Counted from the stretch's first letter, positions 24,704-37,356 are shown. The stretch is 64,000 nt of DNA from Neospora caninum Liverpool (GCF_000208865.1 NC_018397.1:3162001-3226000), one strand, 5' to 3'. Notes: a model not told the origin generated them from the letters alone. Program-made: numbers and translations.

Positions 24704-25661
24704 GAGCGCTTGGGAACGTGATCGCATCCAGGCGGAGGCAGTCTTCACGCACAGGCGCTGCACGAAAGGGAGAGAGAAAGGGGGAGAGACCGAGAGGAAG
24801 GGGGAGAGAGAGAAAGTGCACGGGGTGTGTGTAGTAGGCACAGCACGACAGGTATGAACAAGAGGGGAGGCTGAGAAGAAGAGGGGATCTAGAGCAGAGA
24901 AGACAGCGTGGCGGAAAGAAACCACAAGGATTCGATTGCATGTTGACTCCTGTCCGCAGCAGAGCTTCCTAGACGGCGCAGTCGCTTTCTACAAAAAACG
25001 ACGGGTTGATCCATTCTCGTTTTGCTTTCATCACAGAGCTGCCGCTCGTGAACAGCACAAACCCAGAGCGAGAAAACTGTCCCGGGGCGTGTGTGTGTGT
25101 GTGTGAGGGGGGGGGAGCGCTTGTGGAAAGCGTTTCAAGATTTCATAAAAAAAACGACTGTGCTTTTTCAGACTTGTGCTCACTGTCGACACCTACACGA
25201 GTCTCCGCCTGGCCGATGTGGCCAGACCGGTGTTTCCTTAAGTTCCCTGCCTTCGAGGCCGCAAAAAACAGGATGGAGAACTCCCATTCTTTCACTTTCG
25301 ACACGAGGACGACCCCGAATCTTTCGATCCCTCACGTCCGATTATTCTCCACAAATCCTAACTAGAGGCGTATCTGTATGCATATGGGGGTGTCTAAGAA
25401 CAGTTCAGATGGATACAGAAATACCGGCGAGAGACCATTGCATGTATAGGTAGACGCATGTTACGGCCGTTGCACGAGTCCCACTCCAAAGAGACACGCA
25501 GGTGTTTGCCGCGTTATCTCTTTGCTCCTTTCACTGGCGTATCTTGCCCTTTCCAACGTCCCCCCTCTGTGTCCATGCTCTTACCGCTTTCATGGGGCCG
25601 ATTCACAAGGCGTTGTTAGCCTTTGTTCTGTTCATTGTGGACATACTTACGCATGGATACG

Positions 25662-25688
<27 letters not shown>
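25662..25688. repeat. AT microsatellite
   Basis: Uninterrupted TA dinucleotide run. Confidence 0.95.
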
Positions 25689-25692
<4 letters not shown>

Positions 25693-26755
25693 TGCTTGCA
25701 ACTGTACGTCCATGCATCCCACATACATATGTAGATAAAAGCATTTACACACATGTGTATGTATCTTTGCCTATGTGTTGCATTCACCAGGCCACATGAC
25801 CACGTTGCACCACCCAACAGATCGTGCATGTTGTCACTCGAACGGGAAAAGAACTGTTGTTGTTTGGCAGGTTCTTTTGTCGAAACTAGTTGGTTGTCGT
25901 TTTGATTTCCTTCATCGAGGACTGCGCGATTTGGTATTTGTTTTCCCATTTCGCCTCCCGTTTCGTACACTCAGCTGTGCTCGGACTCCCTGGAGAGTCG
26001 GTGTTGAACAATCCACATTCTCGCTTCGCCTTCAACCCGCTCGCCTTCGTCCTATAGATTCTGGTTTGCCTTTTTCTACGTGAATCGTTATTTGCTAGGG
26101 GGTAGACGGAACAGTAGTACAAGGAGTCGCCTAAATCGTTTGGATGTGCGTGTGGACGGTTTTGCATATGCAAAATTCCGAATTGTGCTGTGTCAGCCAC
26201 AGTGCTTCGCCCTTTTTCCGAGGGAAGGCAGGCCGTGCAAAATACCGTAAAACATAGCGACGAAGAGATGGAGAGAGAGCTTTCGTATCGAAAGCAGGTG
26301 GGGACCCAGCAGCACACAAACTACATCGATCTATGCATCCTCAGAGATACAAAGCTATTTGTACGGTTTTTTTTTGTGTGAACCGAGAAGCAAAGGGAGA
26401 AACGAGAGTGCGACTTGTCTTCTTCAGGGTTCGAGAAAGGCACTTGTCATTGGGAAGGCGATAGACAGGGAGGGCGAGGGGCAGAGAAAGCCAGAGAGAT
26501 GCCTCGAGAGCAAGCAGTCCTGGTGACTCGTCGAGCGGCGATTATTTCATCTTTTACTCAATCCAGGTCTCTTCTAGAAGACCAGCACATTCACGCACGG
26601 TGCAGATTCCAGTAGACGCAGAAGCGAGGAAGAGAGAAAAGACAGGAAAAGCGAAGAAAAGCAGAAGCCAAGAGGCCAGCTACACCGCAAGACTGCAGAA
26701 CAAGACTCTGCTGCACAAATGGCCAGAGACAGGTATATTTGTTGGAGACGGCTGA

Positions 26756-26769
26756 GGTGTACAGACACC
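26756..26769. repeat. GGTGT...ACACC near-palindrome
   Basis: GGTGTACAGACACC, a one-mismatch relative of the perfect palindrome 200 bases downstream. Confidence 0.65.
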
Positions 26770-26964
26770 ACAGAACAAAGCAGCTGCGGGGCTACACGCG
26801 GGTTTGGCGCGCGTGCACGTACACCCGGACAGCCGGCAACGCGACAAGCGAAAGTGGCTAGCATGTCAGTTGGGCAAACGTTCTCGCTGGCTCAAAATAT
26901 TTTCCTGAAACGCGGACCTTTCACTCGAGGAAGGCTGAGAGAGGAACGACAAAGGCAGATTCAA

Positions 26965-26978
26965 GGTGTACGTACACC
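26965..26978. repeat. Perfect palindrome GGTGTACGTACACC
   Basis: A 14-bp perfect inverted repeat without spacer, extended by A/T on both sides. Related copies with one to three mismatches recur through the window, which suggests a protein-binding site or a dispersed short element. Function unknown. Confidence 0.7.
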
Positions 26979-27325
26979 TCGGGCCACCTGGCTCCCACCA
27001 CTGTGCCACGATCCCTCCTGGTCGCTGCCTGCGGAGAAACCGAGCAGAACGTCGAATGACCCGGATCCTCCGAACTGTCCTTCAAGTTCTCTCTCTCCGG
27101 ATCCTGGCGGAGTCCCTACGATGCTTCATATATAAGATTGCGTTACATACCTGTGGATATCCACCCACCCACCCTTCCCCCTGTCGACACCCCATCATCC
27201 ACCGTTGCGTACAGTGGTGTCTCCATACACACCGATGTACATCAATCTTTGCGCACACGCCTCCGCATCTCTATAGACACCAACAGAGACAAGTCTATGG
27301 CGCATCGTGTTGTGGCGATCTCGCT

Positions 27326-27859
27326 TTAGAAGTAAGGATTGCTCTTTCTGACGAGTTTCGCGACTTTCTTGTAGACTTCTTCGAACTTTTCTTCACTGTC
27401 TTCTCCGTCGGCCTCCGGCTGTTCCTCTCCGGGGGTGATCATGATGACACTCGCGGGGCGCTTGGACCGGAAAGCGTGGCCGAGTGTCTTCTTGCTGCAC
27501 AGGTATGCGTACACCACATCTTTCTCTTCACAGAGAATGGGTAAGTGCGCGATGATTTCGATGGGGAACACGTCAGAGGCGAAGAAAACGATGCCCTTTA
27601 CGCCCTTCCGCAGGCATTTTGTGACTTCGTGAACTCCGCGGCGCAAGAGCTTAACTCCCTTCTTCCCTCCTTGCGGCTTCTTTCCGCCTTCTGCCTCCTT
27701 GCTCTGCTTTCCGCCGCGCGCAGCTCGCTCTCGGTCGGCGGCGAGTTGAATAAGCTTCAAACTCCTTCGCAGGGACTTCCCGTCCAGCAACGGAGACGCA
27801 ATGGGCGAGAGGTAACTCATCTTCTGCGAGGCCGCAGTCTCCCCTTCTTCGGACGCCAT
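27326..27859 (-). CDS. NHP2: H/ACA ribonucleoprotein subunit NHP2
   Basis: A 177-residue intronless CDS. It is an L7Ae/L30e/S12e-fold RNA-binding protein of the NHP2 type. The family signature YLSPIASPLLDGKSLRRSLK is near the N-terminus. The core RNA-binding loop is LLRRGVHEVTKCLRKGVKGI, then FFASDVFPIEIIAHLPILCE, and RPASVIMI near the C-terminus. NHP2 binds kink-turn-like RNA in H/ACA snoRNPs, which guide pseudouridylation of rRNA; this is family knowledge. Two departures from the yeast/human protein are a Lys/Gly-rich insertion before the core (about residues 50-75) and an acidic C-terminal extension ending KLVRKSNPYF. The start is set by MASEEGETAAS just before the conserved region; the frame continues upstream without homology. 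Confidence 0.96.
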   Translation of the reverse strand: MASEEGETAASQKMSYLSPIASPLLDGKSLRRSLKLIQLAADRERAARGGKQSKEAEGGKKPQGGKKGVKLLRRGVHEVTKCLRKGVKGIVFFASDVFPIEIIAHLPILCEEKDVVYAYLCSKKTLGHAFRSKRPASVIMITPGEEQPEADGEDSEEKFEEVYKKVAKLVRKSNPYF

Positions 27860-28573
27860 CGTGGAAGAGAGAGCGAGAGAGGCACAGAAACAACACGAAA
27901 CAAAAGAGGAGAAACAAATGTGGAAACCTCGAAAAGCGAGGAAGAAGCCGGCAGCGAGGAAGAGACGACGACGTGCGGTGGAGATGCACAGTAGGGACGG
28001 GAAAGGGTGACGAGGGGAGAAAGCGAGAAGCAAAGAAATAGCGGGAGAGCGAAGTTGGAGAGAAGAGAGCAACAGAGAGCGAGGACAAACGGCCCGAGAA
28101 AAATCGCTGACGACGGAGGCCCTGGGGCCGGAAGAGAAAAGGCGCTTTTCGAGAGGGAAAAACCTTCGTTTTGAGACGGCGGAGAGTGTCGCCTTCTCGT
28201 TTTTGACCAAATCGCGAAATGAGGCGAACAGAGAAGAGAAGAGAATCCTCTTTTTCCCGTTCCGACGATGAAGATCTCTGTCGCTACATGCAGGCGAAGA
28301 GAGCGACGCTGCGCTGTATATACCGCCGAAAACGAGCTACTTTTCACTCGTTCTCTGCAGTGTCCGGTATATCTGAGAGCGAAAAACGAACTAGACGACA
28401 ATTTGACAGAGAAAAAGAAGGCGACGGACAGAAAGAAGCGTTCCCAGAGAAAACGCCTCGCTGGCTGGTGCCCCACAAAAGATCGAGGGAGCGAGCCCAG
28501 GCCTTCTTTTCCTCTGTCTCTTTTCTCTTAGCTTTTCTTCTCTGTCTCCCGCGGTCGGCTAGAGCCCTGCATG

Positions 28574-28591
28574 TTCCGGTATATAAGCCGA
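28574..28591 (-). promoter_or_regulatory. TRP-1-like ribosomal-protein promoter element
   Basis: The plus strand reads TTCCGGTATATAAGCCGA, so the minus strand contains TCGGCTTATATACCGG. This closely matches the TRP-1 motif described for Toxoplasma ribosomal protein promoters (TCGGCTTATATTCGG). It is 715 bases upstream of the NHP2 start codon and in its orientation. NHP2 is a ribosome-biogenesis gene, so shared control is plausible. The match is by eye. Confidence 0.6.
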
Positions 28592-30296
28592 TTTCACCCG
28601 CAACACTATCGCCGGCGCGATTTTGCTTGTTTTCGCGCGCGCCGGAGAGGAGCGAGGGAGGCTGCGCCTGCCCGAAAAACCGGAAAAAGAACGGGAGAAA
28701 AGAGCCTCGTTTCCTTTTCCTCCTCTTGTGCTCTGCTGTTTGAACAGCGTAAGGAAAGGCGAGAAGATCCGGAAACGGCGGAGGGAGTTGCGAGATCCAC
28801 CGAAAGAAGGACAGTTAGCTAGGTCGTCTGTGCAGGTTGCGAAAAGGTGTCACGAGTGCACGCGCGTGAAAAGGCGGAGAGCAAAAGAGAACCCCTCTCA
28901 GACAAGCAACTCAGTGTCTTCTGCCTGGTGGCGAGCCTCGACTTCCTCCAACAGAGCACAAGACAAAGGCAGAGTGAGCAAGCTTCTTCTCCTTCTCCCC
29001 TTTTCCTCTGGTCTCCTTCCAGACTTCTTCTGGTCTTCTTCCTCCTTCCTTTCTCCTCCCTTTCTCTTTCTCGCTTAGCTGCTCGCTCTGGGGTCTCTCG
29101 CTCGCAGTCTCAGCCCCCGCCACGGCGTATTCTGTCCTCTGGAACGCATGAAGAACAAGCCCAGTGCACTGCCTCGATTGACTCCTCGCCCAAGCCTCCT
29201 CTCTCCATAGTTTTCCGCTCACACACACAGGTGATCCTCAGCGCGGCTGTCGCAGCCCGGCGTCCTGCCCGAGAGGGACGAGAAGAGACTGGACGAGGAC
29301 AAGAGAGGAGCGGATCGGCGCTTCTTTCCCGCACACGCCATCGCCGAAAGAAGACACACTAGATTCCAGATGCTTTGGACTTTCTCTGATACGCCAGACC
29401 TTCCTTCCTGCCTCATTCTGGGGGTTGATTCCACCTCAGTAGAGTCCGCGGCTTGGCGCTTCGTCGACTTTTCTGTCTCGTCCAGGGACAAACACAAACA
29501 ACTCGACTGTTCTCATCTACTCCCGAACCCCTCTCGTCTGCCCTGTCTGGTTCTGTTTTGCTTCGTCTTCGCGGTCGCATGCACGCCTTCAAGAAGGGTT
29601 TCCTCGCTACTTCCCGCGCCCGCCTTCGTCCTTTTCCTTCTCTGTGTTGGCGCCTTTCGTCTTCACATCTCCACGCTTTTCTGTGGTCTACGCGTCAGCT
29701 CGAAGCTTCTTTGTGCATGCTTTTCGTTTCTCGCTCTCTCCTGGGGTTTCCCGAAACTCTACCCTCCGCCCGTCTGCCTGTTTTTCACTCGTGTCCTCTC
29801 GCTGTAACTCGCCGGTTTTTCCTGACTCGGTCTTCGAGGCACTATCCTCTGCGCCTTCCCCCGTCTGCTCAGGTGTCTCCCGCCTCATTTCCTTCTTCAT
29901 CTTCTTGCCTCGTCCTCTCGTCTTGTTTGCGCTCGGCGTGCTCGGCCCTCTCTCCTGTTTCTTTTTTCTGTCTCTCATCTCGTCCTAATGCTCCTCCTCG
30001 GCCGCCCTTTTGCCCCCAAAGTGTGTCGTTCAACCGAGGCCGAAAAGCCTGAACGGAGGCAAGAGTGTCCTCTAGCACGCCTCGTCTTACTGGAGCACGA
30101 AGACTCCCCACGTTTTCCGCGACTCTGATTGCCAGAGAAGACGCACAACTCGCTTCGCACTGAAGAGTCCATCGTTGTGTCTTCACGTCCATTGTCTGGG
30201 TTTTCTGCCTATAGAAAAAAACGCGTGGGAAGCACCGTCTTCCAGCCCTCCGGCTTTTCTTTGCTTCCCTTTTTTGCTCTGTTCTCGGGTGGGTGC

Positions 30297-30310
30297 GGTG
30301 TACGGACACC
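30297..30310. repeat. GGTGT...ACACC near-palindrome
   Basis: GGTGTACGGACACC, about 600 bases upstream of the RCC1-like start codon. Confidence 0.65.
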
Positions 30311-30902
30311 TCAGTTCCCGACTGGCAGCGTTCTACCTCGTTCCCCGTTGACATGTACGTGCAGCTGAGAAAGTTTCCAGCTCGACGTGTCCGTCCTGGC
30401 TTTGAGCATGAGCCAACCGCTTACCTAGAGCATTGCGGTTTTTCCTTTCAAGTGCTGATACACCCAAAAACCTGCGAGAAAGTAGAGCCGCTTCTTCGTT
30501 TCTCTTTCTGGATCCGTACCGCGCGAGCATCGGGCGTGTTAGGAACGAACCAGCGGGCTTCGGATCATCTTCTCTCCTTCCCCCCTCTTTCGTTTCTGTG
30601 GAGGTTTTCCTATTCAGATCCCAAGTCCATTTCCACATTCCGCTTCCTCCTCTCTGTACGGCCCACTATCGTGCTTTGCTGCTTCCTTGTCTTCGTTGTT
30701 TCTCCCTGCCTTTGTGAGTGCTCTCCTTTTCTTCCCTGGTCCCCTGACGCCGCACACCGCTTCTCTTCCTGGACCGGAAAAGAGGATCTGAGAGCGTCTG
30801 TTGTCCCCAACAGCGGCTGCTGTCTCCTCATCTTCAGCTGTCTCTTTCTCTTTCCAGCGAGACGGCGCCTTTCTCTGACGAGGCGGAAGGGAGTTGGGCG
30901 CG

Positions 30903-33900
30903 ATGAGGCGCCTCAATCCCTTCGCCAAGAGGAGGGCCCCAGAAGAAGAGAAGGTGAGCAGTTTCACGAATCTTTCTCTCACGTCTACACTTGGGCAGCG
31001 GTCTATGCCAATCCTTCTGTATATATCGCTTCGGATGTGCATATATAACGGATATTTACGATTATATGCATATCGACTTATTTTGATGTACTATATATAT
31101 ATGTTACGCTATGGAAAGAAATCTAAATGGAGATAAGCCAGACGGGATAGAGAAAGCTGTGAGAGGCGTATCGAGGACAGGTGTAATGAAGAATGGAGAT
31201 AGGCGGAGAGAATGAAGAAGGGAGATAGGACCGAACGCAGAGCAAAGGTGGTGTTATGTGTCTAGCGTTAGCACCTCGCTTTGCGCAAGGAAAAGGCTTC
31301 CGAGGAACGAAGATTCGAATAAAAGAAGAGGGTTCGGAAAGGAGGTGGACAAAAAGATCCGGCAGGAAGGTTGACGAGTGGTCGCGCCGCGCTGGCGTTT
31401 CCGCGCCTTTAAAATCTCATGGAAGTTTTTCGTTGTTATGGCCGATCAATATGCGGTCTTCTTCCTCGGCGTCGCAGGCGGTAACTCAGGAATATACTGC
31501 GGTTCTCTCCACAGACAGCCGTACGTCCTCGCCGTTCCTAACGTTCGCTGTCTGCTCGCGCGCCCGTGGTTTCTATCTTGCGTCTTCCACGTTTTTGTCT
31601 CACTCTTCTTCGTCTCGTTGCCAGTTTGACTTTCTGTGTCGTCTGTCTGTCTGTCTGTCTCCACTTCACTCTTTTCTCTCCCTCCTCTCTGGTGTTCCCT
31701 TCTGTCTCCTCTTCCGCGCCGTCTCCCTCCGGTTGGTGAACGCGCCCGGCTGTGCCCCGCGCGGCCCTGTCGACATGCCTTGTCTCATGCATGCATACCC
31801 AATCCGTTTCCTCCTCCCTTTGTTTCCTCCTCTCTTTTTGTTTGCCCCTCTCCGTTCCGTTCCCGTGCGTCTCCGCGTTGTCACCCTGCCTCTCTTTCCG
31901 CGTCTTTTGTCGCCTGCGTTTTAGCTCGTGTATCCGCCCTCTCTGAAGTGTCTTTTCTTTTTTCAGTGGTTAAGGACATTCCTTTCCGGGACACGCGCAC
32001 GCTGATTTTCATCTACGGCAAGCCTCTGATCGCCCACCAGGATCCTCTGGAAACGGCGCTGCGCGCCTCTGCCGAGGGCGCTTCGTCGCCGGTGGATGTC
32101 TCCGCGCCCGCGGGGCGTGACGCGTCGCTCTCCTACCGGCACAGCGGCGCTGGGGCTTTCGCCGGCAACCCTCTGAACTTTTACTTCCCCGGCGGCTCCG
32201 GCCCTGGAGGGGAGCGCCCGAGCGCGGCGCCTTCCGGAGTGCCTGGTCCCTTTTCGCGGCTACCCGCGCCCGTTCACTCCTCGGGCAAGGCCGCCGACGC
32301 CGCACTCCTGCAACCGGTCGTCGTGAGCTCCCTCGCGTACGTGCGCATCGTCGACGTCTGCGTCGGGGAACAGCATGCGCTCTTCCTCGCAGACTCGGGC
32401 GATGTGTACGCGTACGGCGAAGGGGTGTATGGACAGCTCGGCCTCGGCTACGAGCGCCAGATTGTTAACCACCCGCAGAAAGTCGAGGGCAGCCTTAGCC
32501 AGCTCGCCGTCCAGCAAATCGCATGCGGAGACTACCACTCTGTAGCCCTGACCACAGAGGTGAGGAACGGAGAGAACGTGAGACACAGAAGAGAACCTGC
32601 GGACGAAAGAGAGAAGGAAAGAGTGAGAATGGCGGAAAGAGAAGAGAGAGGCAGAGACAGGAGCACGCGCCCGGTCGAACGGCATGCAGCGTGTGCGGTG
32701 TTTCAGAAGGGAAGGGTTTCGCGTTGTGTTGCTTCCCTTGCCTGGCACACATCACAGAGAAAAGTCTCAGCACTGGATTTGTCTCGCTTCTTGCTCGCTT
32801 TCGCATGTACTCTCGCTGCGCTCCCCTTTCCCGGAGGTGACTCTGCGCAGCGTGTTTTTCTCGCTCGTGTCGACGACCCGCCGCCACCGCGCGTCTCGAC
32901 GACCCTCCGCCACCGCGCGTCTCGACGTGTCTCCTGCTTTTCACTCCTGGCTGTCGCATCCTCGTTTTTCGTCCTTTCCGTGGCGGGTTCCCATCTCCCC
33001 CCTTTCGGCGTTGCCTTTCCTTCGTAGGGCCTCGTCTTCGCCTGGGGCGCGGCGGACTGCGTCGGCGACGGCAGCGGCCTGTGTCGCTTCTCGCCGGTGC
33101 GCATCCGCCTGCCACTCCCTCTCGGCTGCGGTCACTTTCCCGTCGATGCGTGCCGAGTCATCGCCGCCCGTTTTCAGCAGACGATGGCTGTCACGGAGGC
33201 TGGGCATCTCCTCGTCTGGGGGGACACCTTCTTTGCGAACTTCCACGCAACCCCTGAGGTGCTTTGCCTCTTCCCCATCCCCGTTGTGCAGATCGCCATC
33301 GGCAAACACTTTGGCCTCGCTCTAACTGGTGAGCCTGGAGAAATCGCGAAACGCGAAATTCCTCCCAGCCCCCCCCTGGAGGACAGCGGATGGAAGGGGA
33401 GCTAGCTAACGGAGGTGCGCACGCAAAGAAGTCAAGCAAGCAGAGAGAGGGAGAGCCGCGTGATCGATCGTGCATCGCCAGATTGAACTGAAGAGGAAAG
33501 ACCGGAGAGGCATGAAGCGAGACGCTGGACGTTCGTTCCCACTGGTCTGTTTGCTCTCTGTCTTCGTTTGTTCTGCATGCAGACGATGGCCAGGTATACG
33601 GCTGGGGCGACGGCACGTACGGCGAGCTAAGTAAGGCTCCACCGAGACACTGGACTCCGGACGGCTGCGTCCAGCTTTTACACGGAAACGAAGTCTTCTT
33701 CCATTTCTGCGGCTGTTGCGAGACCTGACAATCCAGATTCGTCCTCTCTCCCCTTCTCTTTTTCTCGTTTCTCTCTCCCTTTTCCTCCCTCTCTTTCGCC
33801 CTCTCTTTCTGTGTTCTCTTTGTCTCGGTATCTTTGCGGAAGCTGTAGGGCGCGACGAGTTGATTGGTGTAGTGCACTGAACTGGCTTTTTCTTTTCAGC

Positions 33901-36695
33901 TGCTGCGTGTCCTATGGCGCCGATGACGCTGCCGGAGCCACTCAATTTGAAGGATTCGACTGGGCAGAGTCTGCCGCCGGTTGTGGCGATTGCGACGGGG
34001 ACGCGCCACGCAATTCTGCTCACTCACGACATGCGGCTCTGGGCCCTCGGAGACAACCTCGCGGGTCAATGCGGGGTGCCCGGGCACCAAACGCGCCTCA
34101 GCGTTCCCAAGGTGAGAGCGGGGGAGAGGAGAAAGAGAAAGAAAAAGAAAGCGAATGGAGGAGACAGAAGCGAGAAGGAGGAATGCATGAGAAGAGAGAA
34201 GGAGAGATAACGTGTGCCTCTCGGGGACAAGCGGAGACGACCGGGAGGAGAGGCAAGAGGGACCGAGCCTGAGAGGTCAGCTGGACGGGAGGGAGGAAGA
34301 GTGAGAGGAAGACACAGAGAGAGAGGTGAGAAAAAACGCGGAGAACAGCCACGACAAGTCGAGGGAAAGCTGGGGCGACGGAGACGGAGATGGTGGGGAG
34401 GGAAGCATCTCGGGAAGCAGAGAGAGGAGGACGGGACATTAAACTGGAGCCTCGATGACAGAGGAGAAAAAAGGCTCTTCGCCCCTACTGCGCTAAGAGA
34501 GACTAGACAGCGGCGCGGATGTCTCATGTCTGTACGGGTCTCTTCCAGATGGTGAAACTCGGAGAGTTGCGATCGCGAGCTAGCAAAATCGCATGCGGGT
34601 ACCGCCACTCTGCATGCATCACACGTAAGCATGCATGCGCTTTCTCGGCCTTTTTACCTCCGTCACCACAACGGTAACGCGGGATGAGTATCCAGAGGAA
34701 GATACCACTTTGGGTGCAACAAAGGAAAGGGAAGGCGTTTTCGTCCAAACGGACACATCTGGTTTGTCTCGGCGTCCCAGAGAAAGTGAAGAGTCATCTT
34801 CGAAAGGGACTGTACGCCACCGCTGGGGTGTCTGTACACCGCACAAAGTATCACAGGTGACTCTCGAGGGCATCTTGATATCCTTTCTTTCCACTTTCAT
34901 CTGGGTCGGCGTCTTGCGTTGTACTTCCGCGTGCCTTCATGGATGCATGCACCTCTCTCCCTCGCCGCCCAATAGAGAAAGGCAACGCAGTAGACTTTGT
35001 TATGAGTCGAATCTCGCCAGGAATCATTTTTGTCTCCTTCGAGAAAATTTGCCTACGTCTGGACTCACACGCCTACATATATCTATTTTTACTCTACGCG
35101 TGTAACTATATCGCCGACGTTGCATGCGAGGCTTACTTTTTTCTGACTCGATCAGCATTCAACCCGGTCACGGGCACCAACGTCTGCGTATCATCGATCC
35201 TTCAAACGCTTTCTCTGCGGCGTCCGTCGATGTGCGACTTCCACATTTGTGTCCATCTGTGGGTCATGTGTCTGCCGTCGTGCCATCCTTCGCTCTATCT
35301 CGTTGCGGTTTCCTCCTCCTCCCCCTCTGTCTCTCTGTTGGAATGTTGGCACCCGTTTTGTCTGGGCGCGGTCGACGTGAATGCTCCCTCGGGAGGGTGA
35401 ACTGGCGAGAATCGTGTTCGCTGTCTCTTTGCCGGATTCAGCTAACAACCAACTGTATCTGTGGGGTCATTCCTCGAACCACAAGCTGATCTTCACTGCA
35501 GCCGCCGAGGGCATCTGCGAGAAAGCGTCCCAGCCAGGCGTTGCCATTCGATCCGGCCTCAAGAGTGCATGCTGCCGGGTAAGAGCTCAGCGGCACATCC
35601 TCCCGTCGCATATATATGTATGTATATATAAACACATTTATGTATATGAATATGGTATTTGCATGCACATCTATATTTTTCTGCGTGAGTGGCTCTTCCT
35701 TTTTTGCTCTTCGCAGCGATGTGTGTTGGGAGGGGGCTGCAGCAAATCGGGATGTGTCTTTGCTGTGCTGCATGCACGAGGATCTCTGGTGGAGATGCGC
35801 AGAGACGTGCGTCTCTGAGGCAGTTTTCCGGATGTGAAACCTCGACTAAATCCTTCCGTTTTCTCTGCGGGTCGAGTGCGGGGCGATGCCCACGAGAAAA
35901 TAAGGCGATCTGCCGACGTCCCTTCCCCCCAGTGCGCCTTCGCTGTCTCTGTCTACATGTGTGGAACCAGTTTGTCTCCATCTGTCTCGCGCTGTCTTTT
36001 TTCAGGCTCGCCTGATCTACTCCATGTTGAACTTGAAGATTACGGGGGCTGCGTTGGGAAGCGAAACGACGGTCATTGTGACTGGGGACGGAGACGCCGG
36101 GCGGCAGAGCCCGCCGGCTCCTGGCGCGTCTGCGAGGCGTGCAGGAGACATGTCCTCTCGGCGCTCAAAGAAAGACAGTGAGGAGCAAATCGAGGCCCGA
36201 GTCATCACTGCAGCTGATCTCTCGCTGACGCCTCCCCCCCAATCTCCGGAGCGAACAACCTCCGGTGCTGGGAGTGGAGACCGTGAGGAGAGCAATCCGT
36301 GCTCTAGTTCCGAGCGGATGCAGAAAGGAGACACTTTGACCTCGGTTGCCTCGTCTCTCTCTCGCGCTGTGTGGAGAAGGAATCGCAACTCGAAGGCGTC
36401 GGGATCCCAAGGGGGCGAACAAAGCGGAGGCGCGACTGAAGAGAAAGAGGCGAAGGAAGAGACAGGAAACGCTAGGCGCGAAGCTGAAGAAGAGGCAGAG
36501 CGCGGGGCGGGTCGCAGCGAGCCGGAGGCCGGAGAAGCGAACATGCGAGAAGGCGCCGAACCACCCAGAGAATCCTCGGGAGACCCAGAAGAAAGAGGAA
36601 AAGGAGAGGAAACCCCCGCTGGACCTGAAGAGGTGCGCGCGTCGAGGAGTGCCGGAAAGGAAGCATCGAAGGCAACAGAGAGCGGCGACCGATGA
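30903..36695 (+). CDS. RCC1-repeat (beta-propeller) protein
   Basis: Nine exons: 30903-30953, 31478-31520, 31967-32559, 33028-33328, 33583-33630, 33900-34111, 34549-34624, 35442-35578 and 36006-36695. All junctions are GT-AG and phases agree, giving 716 aa. From about residue 155 to 490 the protein shows RCC1-type repeats: VCVGEQHALFLADSGDVYAY, then GQLGLG, IACGDYHSVALT, AIGKHFGLALTDDGQVYGWG, IATGTRHAILL and IACGYRHSACI. RCC1 repeats form a seven-bladed propeller used as a guanine-exchange or protein-interaction module. The N-terminus is short and basic (MRRLNPFAKRRAPEEEK). A Gly/Pro/Ser loop interrupts the first blade region. The last exon (residues 488-716) is a charged Glu/Arg/Ser tail with no fold visible. 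Whether this is the Ran exchange factor or another RCC1-family protein cannot be decided from the sequence. Exons 1 and 2 are the least certain. Confidence 0.9.
31640..31660. repeat. CTGT microsatellite in intron
   Basis: About five copies of the tetranucleotide CTGT, inside the second intron of the RCC1-like gene. Confidence 0.85.
32871..32922. repeat. 26-nt direct repeat in intron
   Basis: Two adjacent copies of a 26-base unit beginning CGACGACCC and ending CACCGCGCGTCT, differing at one position. Located in the third intron of the RCC1-like gene. Confidence 0.8.
34827..34840. repeat. GGTGT...ACACC near-palindrome
   Basis: GGTGTCTGTACACC, in the seventh intron of the RCC1-like gene. Confidence 0.6.
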
Positions 36696-37355
36696 CGAGA
36701 GGCCGCCGCGCTGTGAGTTTATCAGTCTCTGCTTCTGCCTCGGTGGAGAAGGAGAGCAGACGGAGCGGCTCCGGAAAAGGGAGAAAATGTAGGGAGGCTA
36801 CAGAGAAGAAAGCGTGCGGAGCGACACGAGGGAGGAGCACGAGAAGGAAGCAGAGGAAAAGAAGTTGAAAACGCTGAGGGAGAGATGGAAGGACAGAGGG
36901 AAGTGTTTTTCCGCCCAGAAGAAAGAAGTGGGAGAGCGGGGAAACAAGAGAGGGACAAGTGGCCGTTCGGTTTTCATTTTTCAGTACTGGACGAGGGCGA
37001 AGAGGGAGAAGAAAGAACTGCGGGAAACAACAAAGGAACTGTCTCAGATGCATCCTGTCTGTTTCCACTGTGGTCCTGGTGATGGAACGCCTTTTCTTGT
37101 GCGTTCGGTTCTCGGCGTCTTGCTGACAACAAAGTATTTGAATGTGCCCCTAAGGGAAACTCAGTGGCAACCGTTTGCTCCTGACTCTTCATACTTTTGA
37201 AATTTAAATAGAGTGCCTGATTGAGGACGAGAACTCAAAACGCCGCCTCACAAGCAAAAACCTGGCATAGCTCGAGACTTCCAGCAACTCGGCACCTCAG
37301 GTTGAATCCCTCGCTCGTGCAAAGCCGTGTGTAGTCTATACAGCTGGAGAGACAA

Positions 37356-37356
<1 letters not shown>

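Larger units (their letters stand above)
24534..27325. other. Convergent intergenic region between uL22 and NHP2
   Basis: No gene is supported. It contains a 15-nt minisatellite (24661-24703), a GT/G run near 25090-25115, an AT microsatellite (25662-25688) and several GGTGT-ACACC palindromes, including the one perfect copy in this window. Confidence 0.55.
27860..30902. other. Divergent promoter region of NHP2 and RCC1-like gene
   Basis: About 3 kb with no supported gene. It holds a TRP-1-like element at 28574-28591, weaker GGTATATA-containing relatives at about 28315-28329 and 28361-28374, and a GGTGT-ACACC near-palindrome at 30297-30310. Polypyrimidine tracts on the plus strand keep several frames open without coding content. 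Confidence 0.6.

Noticed and set aside
29453..30052. 199-codon plus-strand ORF upstream of the RCC1-like gene
   Set aside because: Pyrimidine-rich Ser/Leu/Phe/Pro composition; best seen as untranslated or promoter sequence.
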